Shown: in pieces, positions 1 to 10,703 of the stretch | How positions within the stretch are numbered: position 1 is the stretch's first letter | How the letters are laid out: the number at the start of each line of letters is the position of its first letter | Assembly: GCA_928721915.1 (NCBI GenBank) | Contig: CAKMVZ010000004.1 | Location: 1 to 64,000 of the forward strand | Reading direction: 5' to 3' | DNA length: 64,000 nucleotides | DNA from: an uncultured Clostridia bacterium | Lineage (GTDB): Bacteria; Bacillota; Clostridia; TANB77; CAG-508 | Made by a program: the position numbers and the translations under genes | The notes under the pieces: generated by a model | The model's input: the letters and a program-made list of their open reading frames with translations, nothing else | Database searches by the model: none | Told to the model about the DNA's origin: nothing

Positions 1-164
1 TTTGAAAGATTAGGGAGACATATATGTTTTATGGATTAGCATAAATTGATACTTTAAATGGTAGCAGAGGGCATAATTTTGATATGAATGTTGTAATTCA
101 AGAGAATGATTTTAATGATTATGTTTTATCATTTAGTAGAAATAGTGCAGTAGAGGAGGAATAA
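1..164 (+). CDS. C-terminal end of an unrecognised gene (partial, frame broken)
   Basis: The frame that ends at TAA 162-164 is open back to about position 45 and encodes an acidic, asparagine-rich tail ending in AVEEE. A stop at 42-44 interrupts it, and another frame is open further upstream, so at least one indel lies near 40. The stop is two bases before the next ATG, so the genes look co-transcribed. No family could be recognised from this tail. The broken frame matches the generally poor quality of the first 2.2 kb. Confidence 0.4.
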
Positions 165-166
165 TT

Positions 167-1129
167 ATGACAATTAATCCAGAAATAAGGCTAAAAGTAA
201 GACATTTTTTTTAAAAAGAATGGAAGATTAATAGTAATAGTTGCATTTGTTATTTTATTGATTGTAATTATAAATAGATTACTTACTTTAAATAGCGCTC
301 CAGATGCTCCTGTAACATCTTATACTCCTCACACAACAGTTTTAGATGATACTCAAGATGTTCCAGAAGAAGTTGCAGATAGTTTTGAAGTATTTATTGA
401 AAATTATGTTAAATATTGTAATAATAGAGATTATGTTAGTGCATATAATTTAATTTCTGAAGACTGTAAAAAGAATTTCTTTGAAATAGTTATAATAATT
501 ATGTAAATTATGTTTCAGAAAAATTCGATGGAAACTAAAAGCTATGCAATACAGAGCTATTCACATGTAGATGATAAATATATTTATAGTGTTAAAATTA
601 TATGATAATTTTTTAGCAACAGGTCTTACAAATCAAAAATATAGATATGTTGAAGAAAAAATGGCTATAAATTATGATGAGGATGGAAATATAGTATTTT
701 CTGTTGGAAATTATATGGGTTTCTAAAGATTTACAATTTCAAGCTTCAAATGACTATTTAGTAGCAAGGGTAACAAAGTCAGTAGAAAAAATATAGTTTT
801 ATAATTTATAATTTAGAACTTACCAATTAGAAGCAATTATACGGTTGTTATTCAAGATGGAAATGCTGATGATACTGAAATTTTTATAAATATAGGAAAT
901 GAAGCAAGAGGTTGTGTAGAAGAAGAAACAAAGATGTGTTTTACTTCCTGGAGAAACAAAAAATGTAACAATTTCATTTTCAAAATTTTATGATTCTGAT
1001 ACAGAAGTAGAGAGCTTAGTATTAAATTCTGTAAGAGTTATGGAAAATTATACAGGAGATCCAGAAATGGCTCAAGAAGAAATAGATAACGCAATATATA
1101 AAGCAAGCATGACAATTTCAATGCAGTAG
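167..1129 (+). CDS. Membrane-anchored hypothetical protein, frame broken by many indels
   Basis: The ATG at 167 follows a GAGGAGG-like Shine-Dalgarno sequence inside the end of the previous gene. Stitching the three frames gives one protein of roughly 315 residues: a basic N-terminus, one hydrophobic segment (LIVIVAFVILLIVIINRLL), then an extracytoplasmic region with a FIENYVKYCNNRDYVSAYNL segment resembling NTF2-like secretion accessory domains. It ends ASMTISMQ at 1127-1129. I count about nine or ten single-base events, mostly missing A, T or C in short runs (near 191, 220, 487, 535, 600, 722, 797, 825, 935). None is the CGG type seen elsewhere. Either this is poor sequence at a contig end or a decaying gene. 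The position before the giant envelope gene suggests a secretion or conjugation-type locus, but no function can be assigned. Confidence 0.5.
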
Positions 1130-1155
1130 TTATTTAAGAAAGGAGACTTACTACT

Positions 1156-4100
1156 ATGGCTGGAACAGGAAATACACCTGGTGGTGGAAATGGTCCTAAG
1201 CTTCCATTTGGGAGGTGGAGGAAGCGCAAGAAATCCACTAGAGAAAAAAGAATTAGATATTTTAGATCCAGAAGCGCAAGCTAAGTCAAAAGGTAAAACA
1301 AGTTTTAGCTGATAAAATTGGAAGAACAGCTAAAAGAATTAAAAGGCTAGTAGATATTATTAAGAGCATACCACCTATAGTTTGGCTAATTATAGGAATA
1401 GTCGTATTAGTTATATTTATAGTTGGAGGCTTTATTGGCTTTTTTACGCTTATGCCAGGTTTAGTACTTAATAAATTAAAAGAAAATTGGGCAAGGAGCA
1501 TTAGATACTGTTCAAAGTTGGTTTACAACTGACGCTGATGCATACATTAATGATGATGATATTGTAAATTTAGCAAATTACCTAGAAGAAATGGAGTATG
1601 ATTTAGTAGGATATGGTTTTATTATTCCAAATACCAATTATTCAGAGGATGCAGGATTTATTAATTATACAGAATTGTTAGATCAAGGTTATATTTATTT
1701 TGAAAAAAGAGGAGATGACGAAAACTCAAGATATTATAATGAAGCGGGAGAAGCTTTTGATGGATGCTATTATAATTCATTAGGATTATTAGTTGATAAT
1801 AGCACAGGAGAAGTTGTTACAGGAGAATATGTAGATGAATATGGAATACAAAGATCAACAGAAGAAGTTTCAACAAATGGTGCTGGAAAAATTATAGGAT
1901 TTGGAAATGAATTTTTAGCTAATGTATTTAATTGGACTGTTGACACAAAATTATTAAGGACATATCTGCTATCAGATTATAGAATTTATTCTATAAGAAA
2001 TGAGTGATGAGGGATTATTAGCAAATATTTTTGGTGGAATAAAACAAACCTTTGGAGGATATGATGGAGCATGGTCAAAAGGCTTATTAAAATTCTTTTA
2101 TGCTAAAAATGGTATGGCAGATACAGAGTGGTCAAGTTCTTTAGGACATTGGATTGTATATGGAGATGATATTTCAATTTCAAGAACAAGCACTGGGTGG
2201 ACAAATGAGTGTAAAAAATGGACATTTTAATAATCCAACAGTATTTACAATTGATGGTTGGTCTGATAGATATGGAATGAATTTAGAGTTTTTATTATCA
2301 CTTCATTTAGCAACAATGCAACCAGATTTAGTTTATGCAATGCTTCAAAGTTTTGATACTGAAGTTCAAGTATATTTAGAGGATTCTGGAGAGGCAACTG
2401 TTGATGCAGCTTATGTTGATATGATGGAAGAAGGAAGAAATGTAGAAAATGAAGATGATAGAATAATGTTAAATGATGTTGAACAAACTCTATCAGACGG
2501 TGGATTTGATATAGCTTCATGGGCAGTAAATGATATGGCAGCAACTGAATGGGTAAATGGTTTAGCGATTACAAAGAAAAATGCTCAGTATTTATTAACA
2601 CATTTACCACTAAAAAGTCCTCCAAATTGTACAGGTCAAGCACAAGATCAAATAGTAGTTCTTGCAACAGATGATACGGTTTTTGGTTGGAGATGGGCAA
2701 GTACTAACTCTCTTAATACTTATGGAATAAGTTCTGAAACAGATGCAAAAGTATATGATACATTTGATGAGTATGAAGAATATTATTATACAGATGCAAG
2801 TGGAAATCAATATATTATGAGTGCTGATAATTGCGATGCAAGCTTAGGAACAGACGATGAGGCATATTTAGATGATGATTACAGTTTTTTTGAAGATCCT
2901 GATAGTGGAGTTGATTTATCAGAATATGGTTATACTGGTTCAAATGTTGACATATCTAGACCAGATCCGGAAGAAATCGAAACATTAGTTATGCAACCTA
3001 TGGTTGTTGCTCGGTACAACAATTTTTGATATATATAAGACAAAAGAAATAATGACAACTAGAACTTATAGTGCAGAGGTTGATGGAGAAGAAGTTGAGT
3101 ATGAATGGATTACAATAAAATATCTTGTTTATAAAGCGGGAACTGAAACTGTAGTTGCAACTGGAATATTAGATGAGCCTGCTGATCCGATAAGAGATGA
3201 ATGGGATGAAGAAGATTATGAGTGGGTAGATACTATAGTATTTGAGTTTATAATAAGAGATAAAACAACTCAAGAGTTAGTTGATGCAGGATTATTAACA
3301 TATGATGAAGAAACTGGAGAATATATACCAGTAAACCCTGCAGAAACAAGATGTAGTGATGATCCAGAATTAGTAAAGTGTTGTAAAAATTGTAAAAATT
3401 ATGTAAAAAATGTAATTCAAGCTTTAGGAGCAGTATCTGATCAGGATTATGCAACTTATACACCTTATATTGCCAGAGTTTTAGGCAGTTGGTTTAGAGA
3501 TACATATTTTATAGTTCCAGAATATGCAGATAATGCAATTTTAAATTATATTGATGAGGCACCAAGGTCATCTGCAGAACAGAGTATGATTTCAAATTCA
3601 TATGGTGAGAATGCTAATTTTGTAAATGTTGATGAAGAATATTTAGCTGACACAGAAGAATATTGGACTGCCTATGAAATGAAATTAGATGACTCTGGAA
3701 ATGAGACTGATGAATATCAATTATACTACTTATATCCAAATGGAATTACATCAGACTATAAATTAGAGGACTTTTTAGAAGATCCATATACAGCTGTAGA
3801 AAGTTATAGTTCAGGTTTTGCTGATAGATATAATTTAACTTCAGGTAGTAGCTATGATTCTCAAGAAGAGGCGGAAGAAGCTGGTCATGCTTTTGTAAAA
3901 AAAGCAAAAACTACAGTTGTAACTGAACTATCTAGTTCAGAATTAGAAGATGTTATATGGTCCGCTTATGAATTTAATTCAGATGGAGCAGCTACTGGTT
4001 GGATAAGAATTGAGTATGAAGATGATAATGATGAAGTAAATGATGTTTATGATATAATTGGTGAGGAAGCTTTAAACCCAGAAGGAGGATTTTTCTATAA

Positions 4101-7100
4101 TCTTACTTCAACAAATGAAGTAACTCAAGTTGAAGATGCGCAAAGATCAGAAACAAATCCTACAGTTAAATGGCTATTTAAGTATAGAAAATTCTATGTT
4201 TATGATGGAAATGAAGAAACTGCTGATAAAATTGCAGCAGATAAAGAAGCAGTTTTAGAGTGGACTGAAGATTATTTAAAAAATACTTTAGGATATTCTG
4301 CTTCTACAGTTGCTCGTAAGTTAGGAGCATATGGTAGGAGTGCATTAAGACAGACTTATAATAGTGCTACAATATCTTTTGATTGGGAAGATGTTTCAGA
4401 AGAATGGCTTGATTGGCAGTTAGATATGTATTATTCAGGAATTATTGAGTGCCCTGAAGAAGATTATAAATTAGGAAATTTAGCATTTATAGTTACAAAA
4501 GATGAAGATGGAAATATAACTTCAATAGAAGAAACAACAGATCTTGATTATGATGCTCAAGAAAATGAAGAATTAAGAATTGGAGACCCAAGAGATCCTA
4601 ACTTAACAAATACAACAAATATTACAAAAAGTTCTTTAGAAGCATTTACAATATTAGAAAATACAAAAACATTAGCTTCAGAATATTCTTATAGAGATTT
4701 TAAAGAATTAATAGTAGAACTTAATTATTTTGATAAAGAAGATTTATCAGATGCAGTAGAAGAAGTTTTTACATGGGTTTTACCAGATATAGACCCAACA
4801 GGATGGCCAATTAGACCTTGGGATAAACAAGATACAGAATATGGGGCTTTAATAGAATCTCATGGAACTTATGAAGCTCTAGGTGTAATTTTTGAAGGAA
4901 GTGAAAATGGAGAAGGAACTGAAAATGTTGATGAATCAACAATCCAATTTGTTGGTGATTCATGGATTGCAGGGTTACAAAATATAGGCGTAGCTGAATC
5001 TACATATTTTTATGGAGTAGGAAGTAAACATGCTGAAAGTCCAGAAATGTCAATAGATAGTATACAAGTTAATTCAAATGCTTCGGCAATTGTATTATAT
5101 TTAGGTGTTAATAATACAAATTCTGCAAATGCAATGAATAATTTAATTGATGAATTAATAGAAAGATATAGTTTACCTGTTTATGTAATAAAAGTTAACC
5201 ATGTTGGAGCTGGTTATTCATATGGCTCATTAACAGCTAGTACAATGAATTCAAATATTGATTCATATAATAGACAAGTACAATCACATTGTAATTCTAC
5301 TGATGGAGCATATTTTATAGATACATCAAATGGGCTTGAAGATAGTAATGGATACTTAAGTTCAGAGTATACATCAGATAACTTACACTTAGGTTCACAA
5401 TCTGCATATCAAAAATGGTATGATAATATTATAAGTGCAATTGGAACAGCTGGAGGTGGAAGTTCAGAAGAGCCATCAGAACCAGATGATTCAAATAGTA
5501 ATGATGACAATAATAGTAGTAACAATAATACTGGAATTTCTTTAGAAAGTGCAGATCAAAATACATCTGAGGGACATTATTCATATATAGTTTCTGCTTA
5601 TGGAACTACATATAAAGTATTTAGTCAAGGAGGATACTATGGTGGAGGAGGAGCTGGAACAATATTTCCATACAAAGATGGAAGCACTAAAATAGGTAAT
5701 GATCATAGTGCAGACACTCCTTTAGGAACTATGGGATGTGGAATTTATTCTATATCATCATTGTTATCAGCTTATAGCAGTGAAGAGGTAACACCACTTA
5801 CAACTGTTGAATATATTCATGAAAATTATGGAGAAACTGCTTTTAATAATGAATCAAGAATGTCAACTATGGATAAGTTTTTAAATGATAATGGAGTAAC
5901 AGGAGAATGGTATTATGATGATATAGAAAATAAAATAACGGAAGCATTTGATGCTGGAAAGCCAATAATAGTTGCTTTATCTCCAACAAATACTGCACCA
6001 TGGACGACACAGAGTGGACATTTTATATGTATGGTTGGTGTTGATGGTTCTACAGTATACACTGCTGATTCTGTTGATTCAATGGATAGATTAAAAGCTG
6101 AAGGTGGAATAGATGCAATTATGGCTTGTATAAATTCTGCCACAACAGGTGTAGTTTGGATTCCAGATGAAGCACCAGCTGGAAATGGAAGTGGAGCATC
6201 TTCATTCCAAGGTTATGAAGGTGGAGAATATGTTTCATCACCTGTAACTGGAAAAGTTATAGAATATGGAACTCATGAAAGAATTAATGTATACACAGAT
6301 AAAACAGAAGTTGTAGGATATGTTGTAATAGAGGCAATAAATTCAGAATGTTTTACAGAGGATAATGTGGCAAATAATAGTGGTGATACAGAAGATATTG
6401 ATAATGCAGCTGCTGCAGAAGGTTTAAACTTATTCTATGATGAATATGAAGATACTTGTGCAGGATTTACAATTACGATTGATGGTTTTAAAGTAGATTT
6501 AAATACAACTGATGAAGAAGGAAATAATGGTAAATATGAACAAAATGAAGTTGTGGCATTATATAACTCTCAAGAACAAGAAGAGCGTGAAGAAAATGAA
6601 CAGAAAAAAGAGGATGCACCATTTTTTATAAATTATGGTGAGTCAGCAGATTTAGAAAGTTTACCAGAAACTTATGATGGTGGTATGACTGATTCAAGTA
6701 ATGGATATTACATAAAAGAAGGAAAATATTTAGGAATAACTTATACAGATGAAGAATCAGCAGCTCTAACTATTGAAACAGAAGAACCAGATTCTACAGA
6801 ACCAGAAGAACCTACAGAGCCAGATGATAATCAGGATAACCCAGATAATCCTGAAGAAAGTCCAGATGATTCAAATAGTGGAAATTCAGCAAATCAGGAA
6901 GAACATACTGGGCCTGCAAATTATATAAGAATAATGGTTAAAGATAGAGAATATTCTATTATAGATAATGTAGAAGATTATTTTGATATTCCAGAACCAA
7001 CAGGTGAAAGTGCTGGAAGTGGAGATGCTTTTACAGGAGAATATTCAGAAGAATTTCTATATTGGCTTTTAATAGATACAGAAGGCCCTGGTGGAGGAGA

Positions 7101-7674
7101 TAATCATGACTTACCTGCTGCAATAACAAGAGGATATTCAATTGCAGGAGATATTGGAGATGATACAATAACAGCGGCTTTCGGTGTTACAAACTGGTGT
7201 AATGAGCTGTTTTGGAATTTAGGTTATGAGCAATATGTTAATAATATAAGAGGTAGCAATGTTGGTATGAATGTTGGCGACCATATACCAATAGAAGTTT
7301 GTAATGATGTTGCAATTGCAGAATTAGACACAAATGTAGCAGCAGTTCAAGCTTTATTTCCAGGTCAAACTTTTACCGAAACGCAGATGGCAGCCTTACT
7401 TTCTGTAAACTATAACTTTGGTAGTATACCAGATTCTCTTTTATCAGCAATTAGATCTGGAGATGAAGGAACAATTGCAAGTACTTGGACAACACTAGGA
7501 AGTGGTCAGTGGGGACAGTATCCGGGATTAAAAACAAGAAGAGAAGCTGAATATAAGATGTGGAGTGGCACAGATTATTACCATTGTTATGGTGGTGGAA
7601 AGCTAGTATTTTCTTCAGAAACACCATTTACGGATTATTTAAATGGAAACTTCTCAGTTTGTACTTATCAATAA
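1156..7674 (+). CDS. Giant multidomain envelope protein: TM anchor, SGNH hydrolase, C39-like peptidase, lysozyme-like domain
   Basis: Stitched together, this is one protein of about 2170 residues. A Gly-rich start is followed by a membrane segment (IPPIVWLIIGIVVLVIFIVG, nt about 1370-1430) and a long acidic extracytoplasmic region. An SGNH/GDSL-type esterase domain (FVGDSWIAGL near 4945, DNLHLG near 5379) comes next, then a papain-like C39 domain (GTMGCGIYS near 5730, SGHFICMVGVD near 6010). A lipoyl/M23-like strand segment (SSPVTGKVIEYG near 6236) and Glu/Pro/Asp-rich linkers lead to a GH24-like lysozyme domain (LSVNYNFGS near 7400, GQYPGLKTRREAEYKMW) at the C-terminus. Such combinations occur in VirB1-like peptidoglycan hydrolases of Gram-positive type IV secretion systems, so remodelling of the wall for a trans-envelope machine is the likely role. 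Five single-G-type insertions (near 1212, 1293, 1493, 2005, 2206) look like sequence error. The frame change at 3012 is a CGGT four-base codon. Confidence 0.75.
3012..3015 (+). other. CGGT four-base glycine codon (giant envelope protein)
   Basis: The incoming frame reads GTT GCT CGG TAC and would stop ten residues later in MVVARYNNF. Reading CGGT as one codon gives PMVVAGTTIFDIYKTKE and joins the open frame that runs to 7674. The preceding codon is GCT. Confidence 0.8.
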
Positions 7675-7700
7675 TTTAAAAGTCAAAGGAGTAAGATTTT

Positions 7701-8309
7701 ATGATAAATAAAAAGAGAAAGAAATTAATATTTTTAATTATTGGAATTTTAATATGTATTATAGTTTTACTTATATTTATAGTTGCTTTGGCTGGAAAAG
7801 GTAACACAGAAACAATTGATTTAAGTAAAAAAGAGGTAAATATAGAAAAGTATTTAGATGGGAAAACAATTCCTCAAGGAATATCAATATTTATAAGAGA
7901 ATATAAAGGAGATATTTCAAGAGATGAATTTTATGAAGGACTATATTCAATTTCTAGTTTTCTACCTGATTTAACTTCTAGTTTAAAAGAAACTACAGAT
8001 TATGGAGCATATTATGATGAAAATTCGGAGAATATTAAGAAATTAATAGGAATTGAAAGCAAAGACGAATTTGTAGAACTTGCAAATTATTTAGTAGAAA
8101 ACGATATTTCTGGAGATAAGTTTGAGTTTTGTTCTATAAAGGAAAATACTATGATAAATATTAATGAATATAGCTCTTTTAAAATGATTTTTAATTATAA
8201 AAATTATGGAGATATAGAGTTTACTATTAGGCTATTAAATAGAGATAATGATGAATACTCAAACGTAAGAGTTTTATCTCCGGATAAGGATATAATTGTA
8301 ACAGATTAA
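7701..8309 (+). CDS. Small membrane-anchored lipoprotein-like or secretion accessory protein, unknown
   Basis: The product is 202 residues with a lysine-rich N-terminus (MINKKRKK) and one hydrophobic helix at about residues 9-30, then an extracytoplasmic domain. AAAGGAG lies upstream of the ATG and the gap to the giant envelope gene is only 26 bases, so the two are probably co-transcribed. The soluble part has alternating charged and aromatic residues without a recognisable motif. A hairpin with a T run at 8404-8438 ends the unit. A role as partner of the preceding envelope protein is inferred from position only. Confidence 0.65.
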   Translation: MINKKRKKLIFLIIGILICIIVLLIFIVALAGKGNTETIDLSKKEVNIEKYLDGKTIPQGISIFIREYKGDISRDEFYEGLYSISSFLPDLTSSLKETTDYGAYYDENSENIKKLIGIESKDEFVELANYLVENDISGDKFEFCSIKENTMININEYSSFKMIFNYKNYGDIEFTIRLLNRDNDEYSNVRVLSPDKDIIVTD

Positions 8310-8374
8310 AAATATTTGATGAATTAAATATGATTATAAAATTTTTTAATTTATTATTAAATATCTAAAAACTA

Positions 8375-8403
8375 TTGACTTTTAAACTAATTTTTGGTAT
8401 TAT
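8375..8403 (+). promoter_or_regulatory. Promoter for the tRNA-Gly/tRNA-Cys pair
   Basis: TTGACT at 8375-8380 and TATTAT at 8398-8403 are separated by 17 bases. The start site would fall near 8410, inside the left arm of the terminator hairpin at 8404-8430. Transcripts from this promoter would therefore lack part of that arm and should escape termination. Confidence 0.6.
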
Positions 8404-8438
8404 AGAAATGCTTTAATTAAAAGCATTTCTATTTTTTT
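8404..8438 (+). terminator. Rho-independent terminator
   Basis: AGAAATGCTT pairs with AAGCATTTCT around an AT-rich loop and is followed by seven T. It ends the upstream envelope operon. Confidence 0.7.
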
Positions 8439-8482
8439 GTAAATTTTTTAAAATTAAAGCATAAAATATAATATTAAAAAAT

Positions 8483-8556
8483 GCAGGTATAATTTAGTGG
8501 TAAAATGCAACCTTGCCAAGGTTGATTCGCGGGTCCGATTCCCGCTACCTGCTCCA
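8483..8556 (+). tRNA. tRNA-Gly (anticodon GCC)
   Basis: A 74-base tRNA with encoded CCA. The acceptor stem is GCAGGTA/TACCTGC with discriminator T. The anticodon stem CAACC/GGTTG closes the regular seven-base loop TTGCCAA, and the T arm is GCGGG/CCCGC. It decodes GGC and GGT. Its 5' half is very similar to that of the unusual tRNA-Gly at 57737-57810, so it may share ancestry with it. Confidence 0.95.
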
Positions 8557-8612
8557 TTTTATATTTTTTTATATTATTATATTAAAGTGTTATTTAAAAT
8601 AAATATTTATAT

Positions 8613-8686
8613 GGCGCCATGGCCAAGTGGTAAGGCACGAGTCTGCAAAACTCTGATCCCCGGTTCGAATCCGGGTGGCGCCTCCA
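8613..8686 (+). tRNA. tRNA-Cys (anticodon GCA)
   Basis: A 74-base tRNA with encoded CCA, acceptor stem GGCGCCA/TGGCGCC and discriminator T. The anticodon loop is CTGCAAA and the T arm CCCGG/CCGGG. The outermost pair of the anticodon stem appears to be a C-T mismatch. It lies 56 bases after tRNA-Gly and is probably transcribed with it. Confidence 0.92.
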
Positions 8687-8696
8687 AATTAAAAAA

Positions 8697-8738
8697 ATCT
8701 CGTAACCATTTAAATTTAGTGATTACGAGATTTTTTAT
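8697..8738. terminator. Bidirectional terminator
   Basis: AATCTCGTAA pairs with TTACGAGATT, with T-rich flanks on both sides. It serves the tRNA pair on the plus strand and the DUF368 gene on the minus strand. Confidence 0.75.
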
Positions 8739-8757
8739 TTTAATATTTAATGTAATT

Positions 8758-9627
8758 TTAAACTTCTTCTTTATTATTATTTTTTTTATTTAAAGAACAT
8801 ATCTTATTTTTAATTTGTTTTATTTTATTTATATTTCCTTCAATATCTCCTAAAAAGAATGATAACCCAAATCCTAATATCATAATAAAGAATGATAAAA
8901 ATGTTTTGGCATCTAAGCCAATAACACAGCTTTCATTTAATACGCTAGGAATTATTGATAAAAATAAACCAAATATTATTGAGAAAGTTCCTGTATAAAA
9001 TCTCTTTATTAATTTATTTATTATAAAAGATATAATCAATGCACCAATTACAAGACCAACACCTGCTGGAATTAGTACAGATAAATTAAAATCAGCAAGT
9101 GAGCTTACATATAATTCATATAAACCTAAACTAGATAATATAACTGCACTATCAACTCCAGGTATAATTGAAGAACCAGCAACGGCAATTCCTAAAAATA
9201 CAGATTGAAAAATATTTGGGTCATTAATAACAGGAAACATATTTCCATTAAATGTAAATAAACATAGTCCAAAAATAGCAGCTGCTATAATAAATATGTA
9301 ATATTTTTTATGAAATCCTTCTTTTTTAACTTCTCTGTAAAAAAGAGGTATTGTTCCTAAAACTAATCCTAAAAAAGCAAACCTTGTTTGCATTTCATAA
9401 TTGTTTAGTAAAAAGTCTACAATTTTACTAAAAATAATAGCACCTACGCCAAATCCCATAAATAGTGGAAATAAGAATTTAACATTTTCTTTAAAATTTT
9501 TAAATAATGTTCCAATTGCATTTATGGTCTTTTGATATAATCCTAAAATAACTAGAAAAACACTTCCGCTCAAACCTGGTGCAATTCCACCAATTCCGGC
9601 TATGATTCCTTTAAGAAAATTTTTCAT
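8758..9627 (-). CDS. DUF368 family membrane protein (undecaprenyl-phosphate translocase-like)
   Basis: The 289-residue polytopic protein starts GIIAGIGGIAPGLSGS, the characteristic N-terminal glycine-rich re-entrant motif of DUF368. A related internal repeat, AVAGSSIIPGVDSAV, lies near residue 155. About eight hydrophobic segments span the protein. Family members have been linked to recycling of the lipid carrier undecaprenyl phosphate across the membrane, which would fit the wall-active genes in this window. AAAGGAG precedes the ATG. It is transcribed alone, convergent with the tRNA pair. Family membership is clear and the substrate is inferred from family knowledge. Confidence 0.85.
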   Translation of the reverse strand: MKNFLKGIIAGIGGIAPGLSGSVFLVILGLYQKTINAIGTLFKNFKENVKFLFPLFMGFGVGAIIFSKIVDFLLNNYEMQTRFAFLGLVLGTIPLFYREVKKEGFHKKYYIFIIAAAIFGLCLFTFNGNMFPVINDPNIFQSVFLGIAVAGSSIIPGVDSAVILSSLGLYELYVSSLADFNLSVLIPAGVGLVIGALIISFIINKLIKRFYTGTFSIIFGLFLSIIPSVLNESCVIGLDAKTFLSFFIMILGFGLSFFLGDIEGNINKIKQIKNKICSLNKKNNNKEEV

Positions 9628-9719
9628 TTTAAAAGCTCCTTTTTTTAATAATAATATGACTTTTCAAGTATAACATATACATAAAAAAAAATCAAAAAAA
9701 TTTTAAATTTTTTAAGAAA

Positions 9720-9748
9720 TTGACATAATTTATTTTGCGTGGTATAGT
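9720..9748 (+). promoter_or_regulatory. Upstream promoter of the CmpB-like gene
   Basis: TTGACA at 9720-9725 and TATAGT at 9743-9748 have 17-base spacing. This is the first of two strong-looking promoters in the 324-base gap 9628-9951. Confidence 0.6.
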
Positions 9749-9826
9749 AGTTATATTAAGTCTACTTTAAAGATTTTATATGTATTTTATTAATAAAAAA
9801 TTAAGAAAAAAAATAGAAAAAATTCA

Positions 9827-9855
9827 TTGACTATTGTTAAAAAGAAATATATACT
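9827..9855 (+). promoter_or_regulatory. Second promoter of the CmpB-like gene
   Basis: TTGACT at 9827-9832 and TATACT at 9850-9855, again with 17-base spacing, about 97 bases before the start codon. The rest of the gap is plain AT-rich sequence. Confidence 0.6.
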
Positions 9856-9951
9856 GATATTAATAACTTTTAGAATAAAAGTTCTAGCTTTACTAAAGAA
9901 TAAATAGATTAAAAAATGAAATTTTAAATGTAGTAAAAGTTGGGGATTTGT

Positions 9952-10623
9952 ATGAAGAATGTATTTGAAAAAGAAATGATTAGAGAAAATATTTTAACAG
10001 AAAGTTTACAAATTAGAAAAAAATACAGAATTGATGTAGAAGTTAATGAAAAATATGATAAGTTATCAATAGCTATGATGTTTTTTTGTTTTGCTTTTGC
10101 TGGTTGGATAATTGAAGTTATTTGGATGTTTGCAAAGCAAGGAATCATTGTAAATAGAGGAACTTTAGTTGGTCCTTGGCTTCCAATATATGGATTTAGT
10201 TGTATATTTATTTTAATGTTATTTTCATCAGATAGTTGTAAAAGGATTACAAGAAATCCATTTTATACCTTTATTGCGATAATGATATTATGTTCTGTAG
10301 CAGAATATATTACATCTTTAATCTTAGAAGTTACTTATGGACTTCGTTGGTGGGATTATTCAAATGAGTTGTTTAATATAAATGGTAGAGTTTGTCTTGA
10401 AAATTCAGTTTTATTTGGAATAGGTGGATGTTTGTGTTTATATTTAATAGGTCCTGCATTAAATAAAACTATAAAGAAAATTCCAAAAAAGACCAAAATT
10501 GCAATATTAACTGTATTAATATTTGTATTTGCTGTAGATAATATTTATTGTATTTTTAACCCTCATACAGGTTTGGGTATAACTGAAAATCAAATATTTA
10601 TAAATACTTTAAACTTATTTTAA
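9952..10623 (+). CDS. Putative ABC-transporter-like membrane protein, CmpB family (PF06541)
   Basis: I choose the ATG at 9952, preceded by GGGGAT, over the in-frame upstream ATG at 9940. The product is 223 residues. A charged N-terminal helix of about 45 residues precedes five or six membrane segments. The segment FAGWIIEV followed by NRGTLVGPWLPIYG and later EYITSLILE..LRWWDYS is the usual signature of the CmpB/DUF family annotated as a putative ABC transporter. No ATPase partner is nearby, so the transporter label is weak. It ends at a hairpin shared with folC. Confidence 0.75.
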   Translation: MKNVFEKEMIRENILTESLQIRKKYRIDVEVNEKYDKLSIAMMFFCFAFAGWIIEVIWMFAKQGIIVNRGTLVGPWLPIYGFSCIFILMLFSSDSCKRITRNPFYTFIAIMILCSVAEYITSLILEVTYGLRWWDYSNELFNINGRVCLENSVLFGIGGCLCLYLIGPALNKTIKKIPKKTKIAILTVLIFVFAVDNIYCIFNPHTGLGITENQIFINTLNLF

Positions 10624-10660
10624 AATAAATCCTAAAAGTAAAATACACATACAAAAATTA

Positions 10661-10700
10661 AACAGCATGAAATAAATTCTAATTATTTCATGCTGTTTTT
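10661..10700. terminator. Bidirectional terminator between CmpB-like gene and folC
   Basis: AACAGCATGAAATAA pairs with TTATTTCATGCTGTT and is followed by T-rich sequence. The convergent genes end on either side of it. Confidence 0.8.
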
Positions 10701-10703
10701 GTT

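Noticed and set aside
1990..2015. A TGA read-through or +1 shift at TGA near 2005
   Set aside because: It lies in the error-rich first 2.2 kb; TGA acts as a normal stop elsewhere (58908-58910).
8497..8793. Open frame across the two tRNA genes
   Set aside because: It is a chance frame covering tRNA-Gly and tRNA-Cys.
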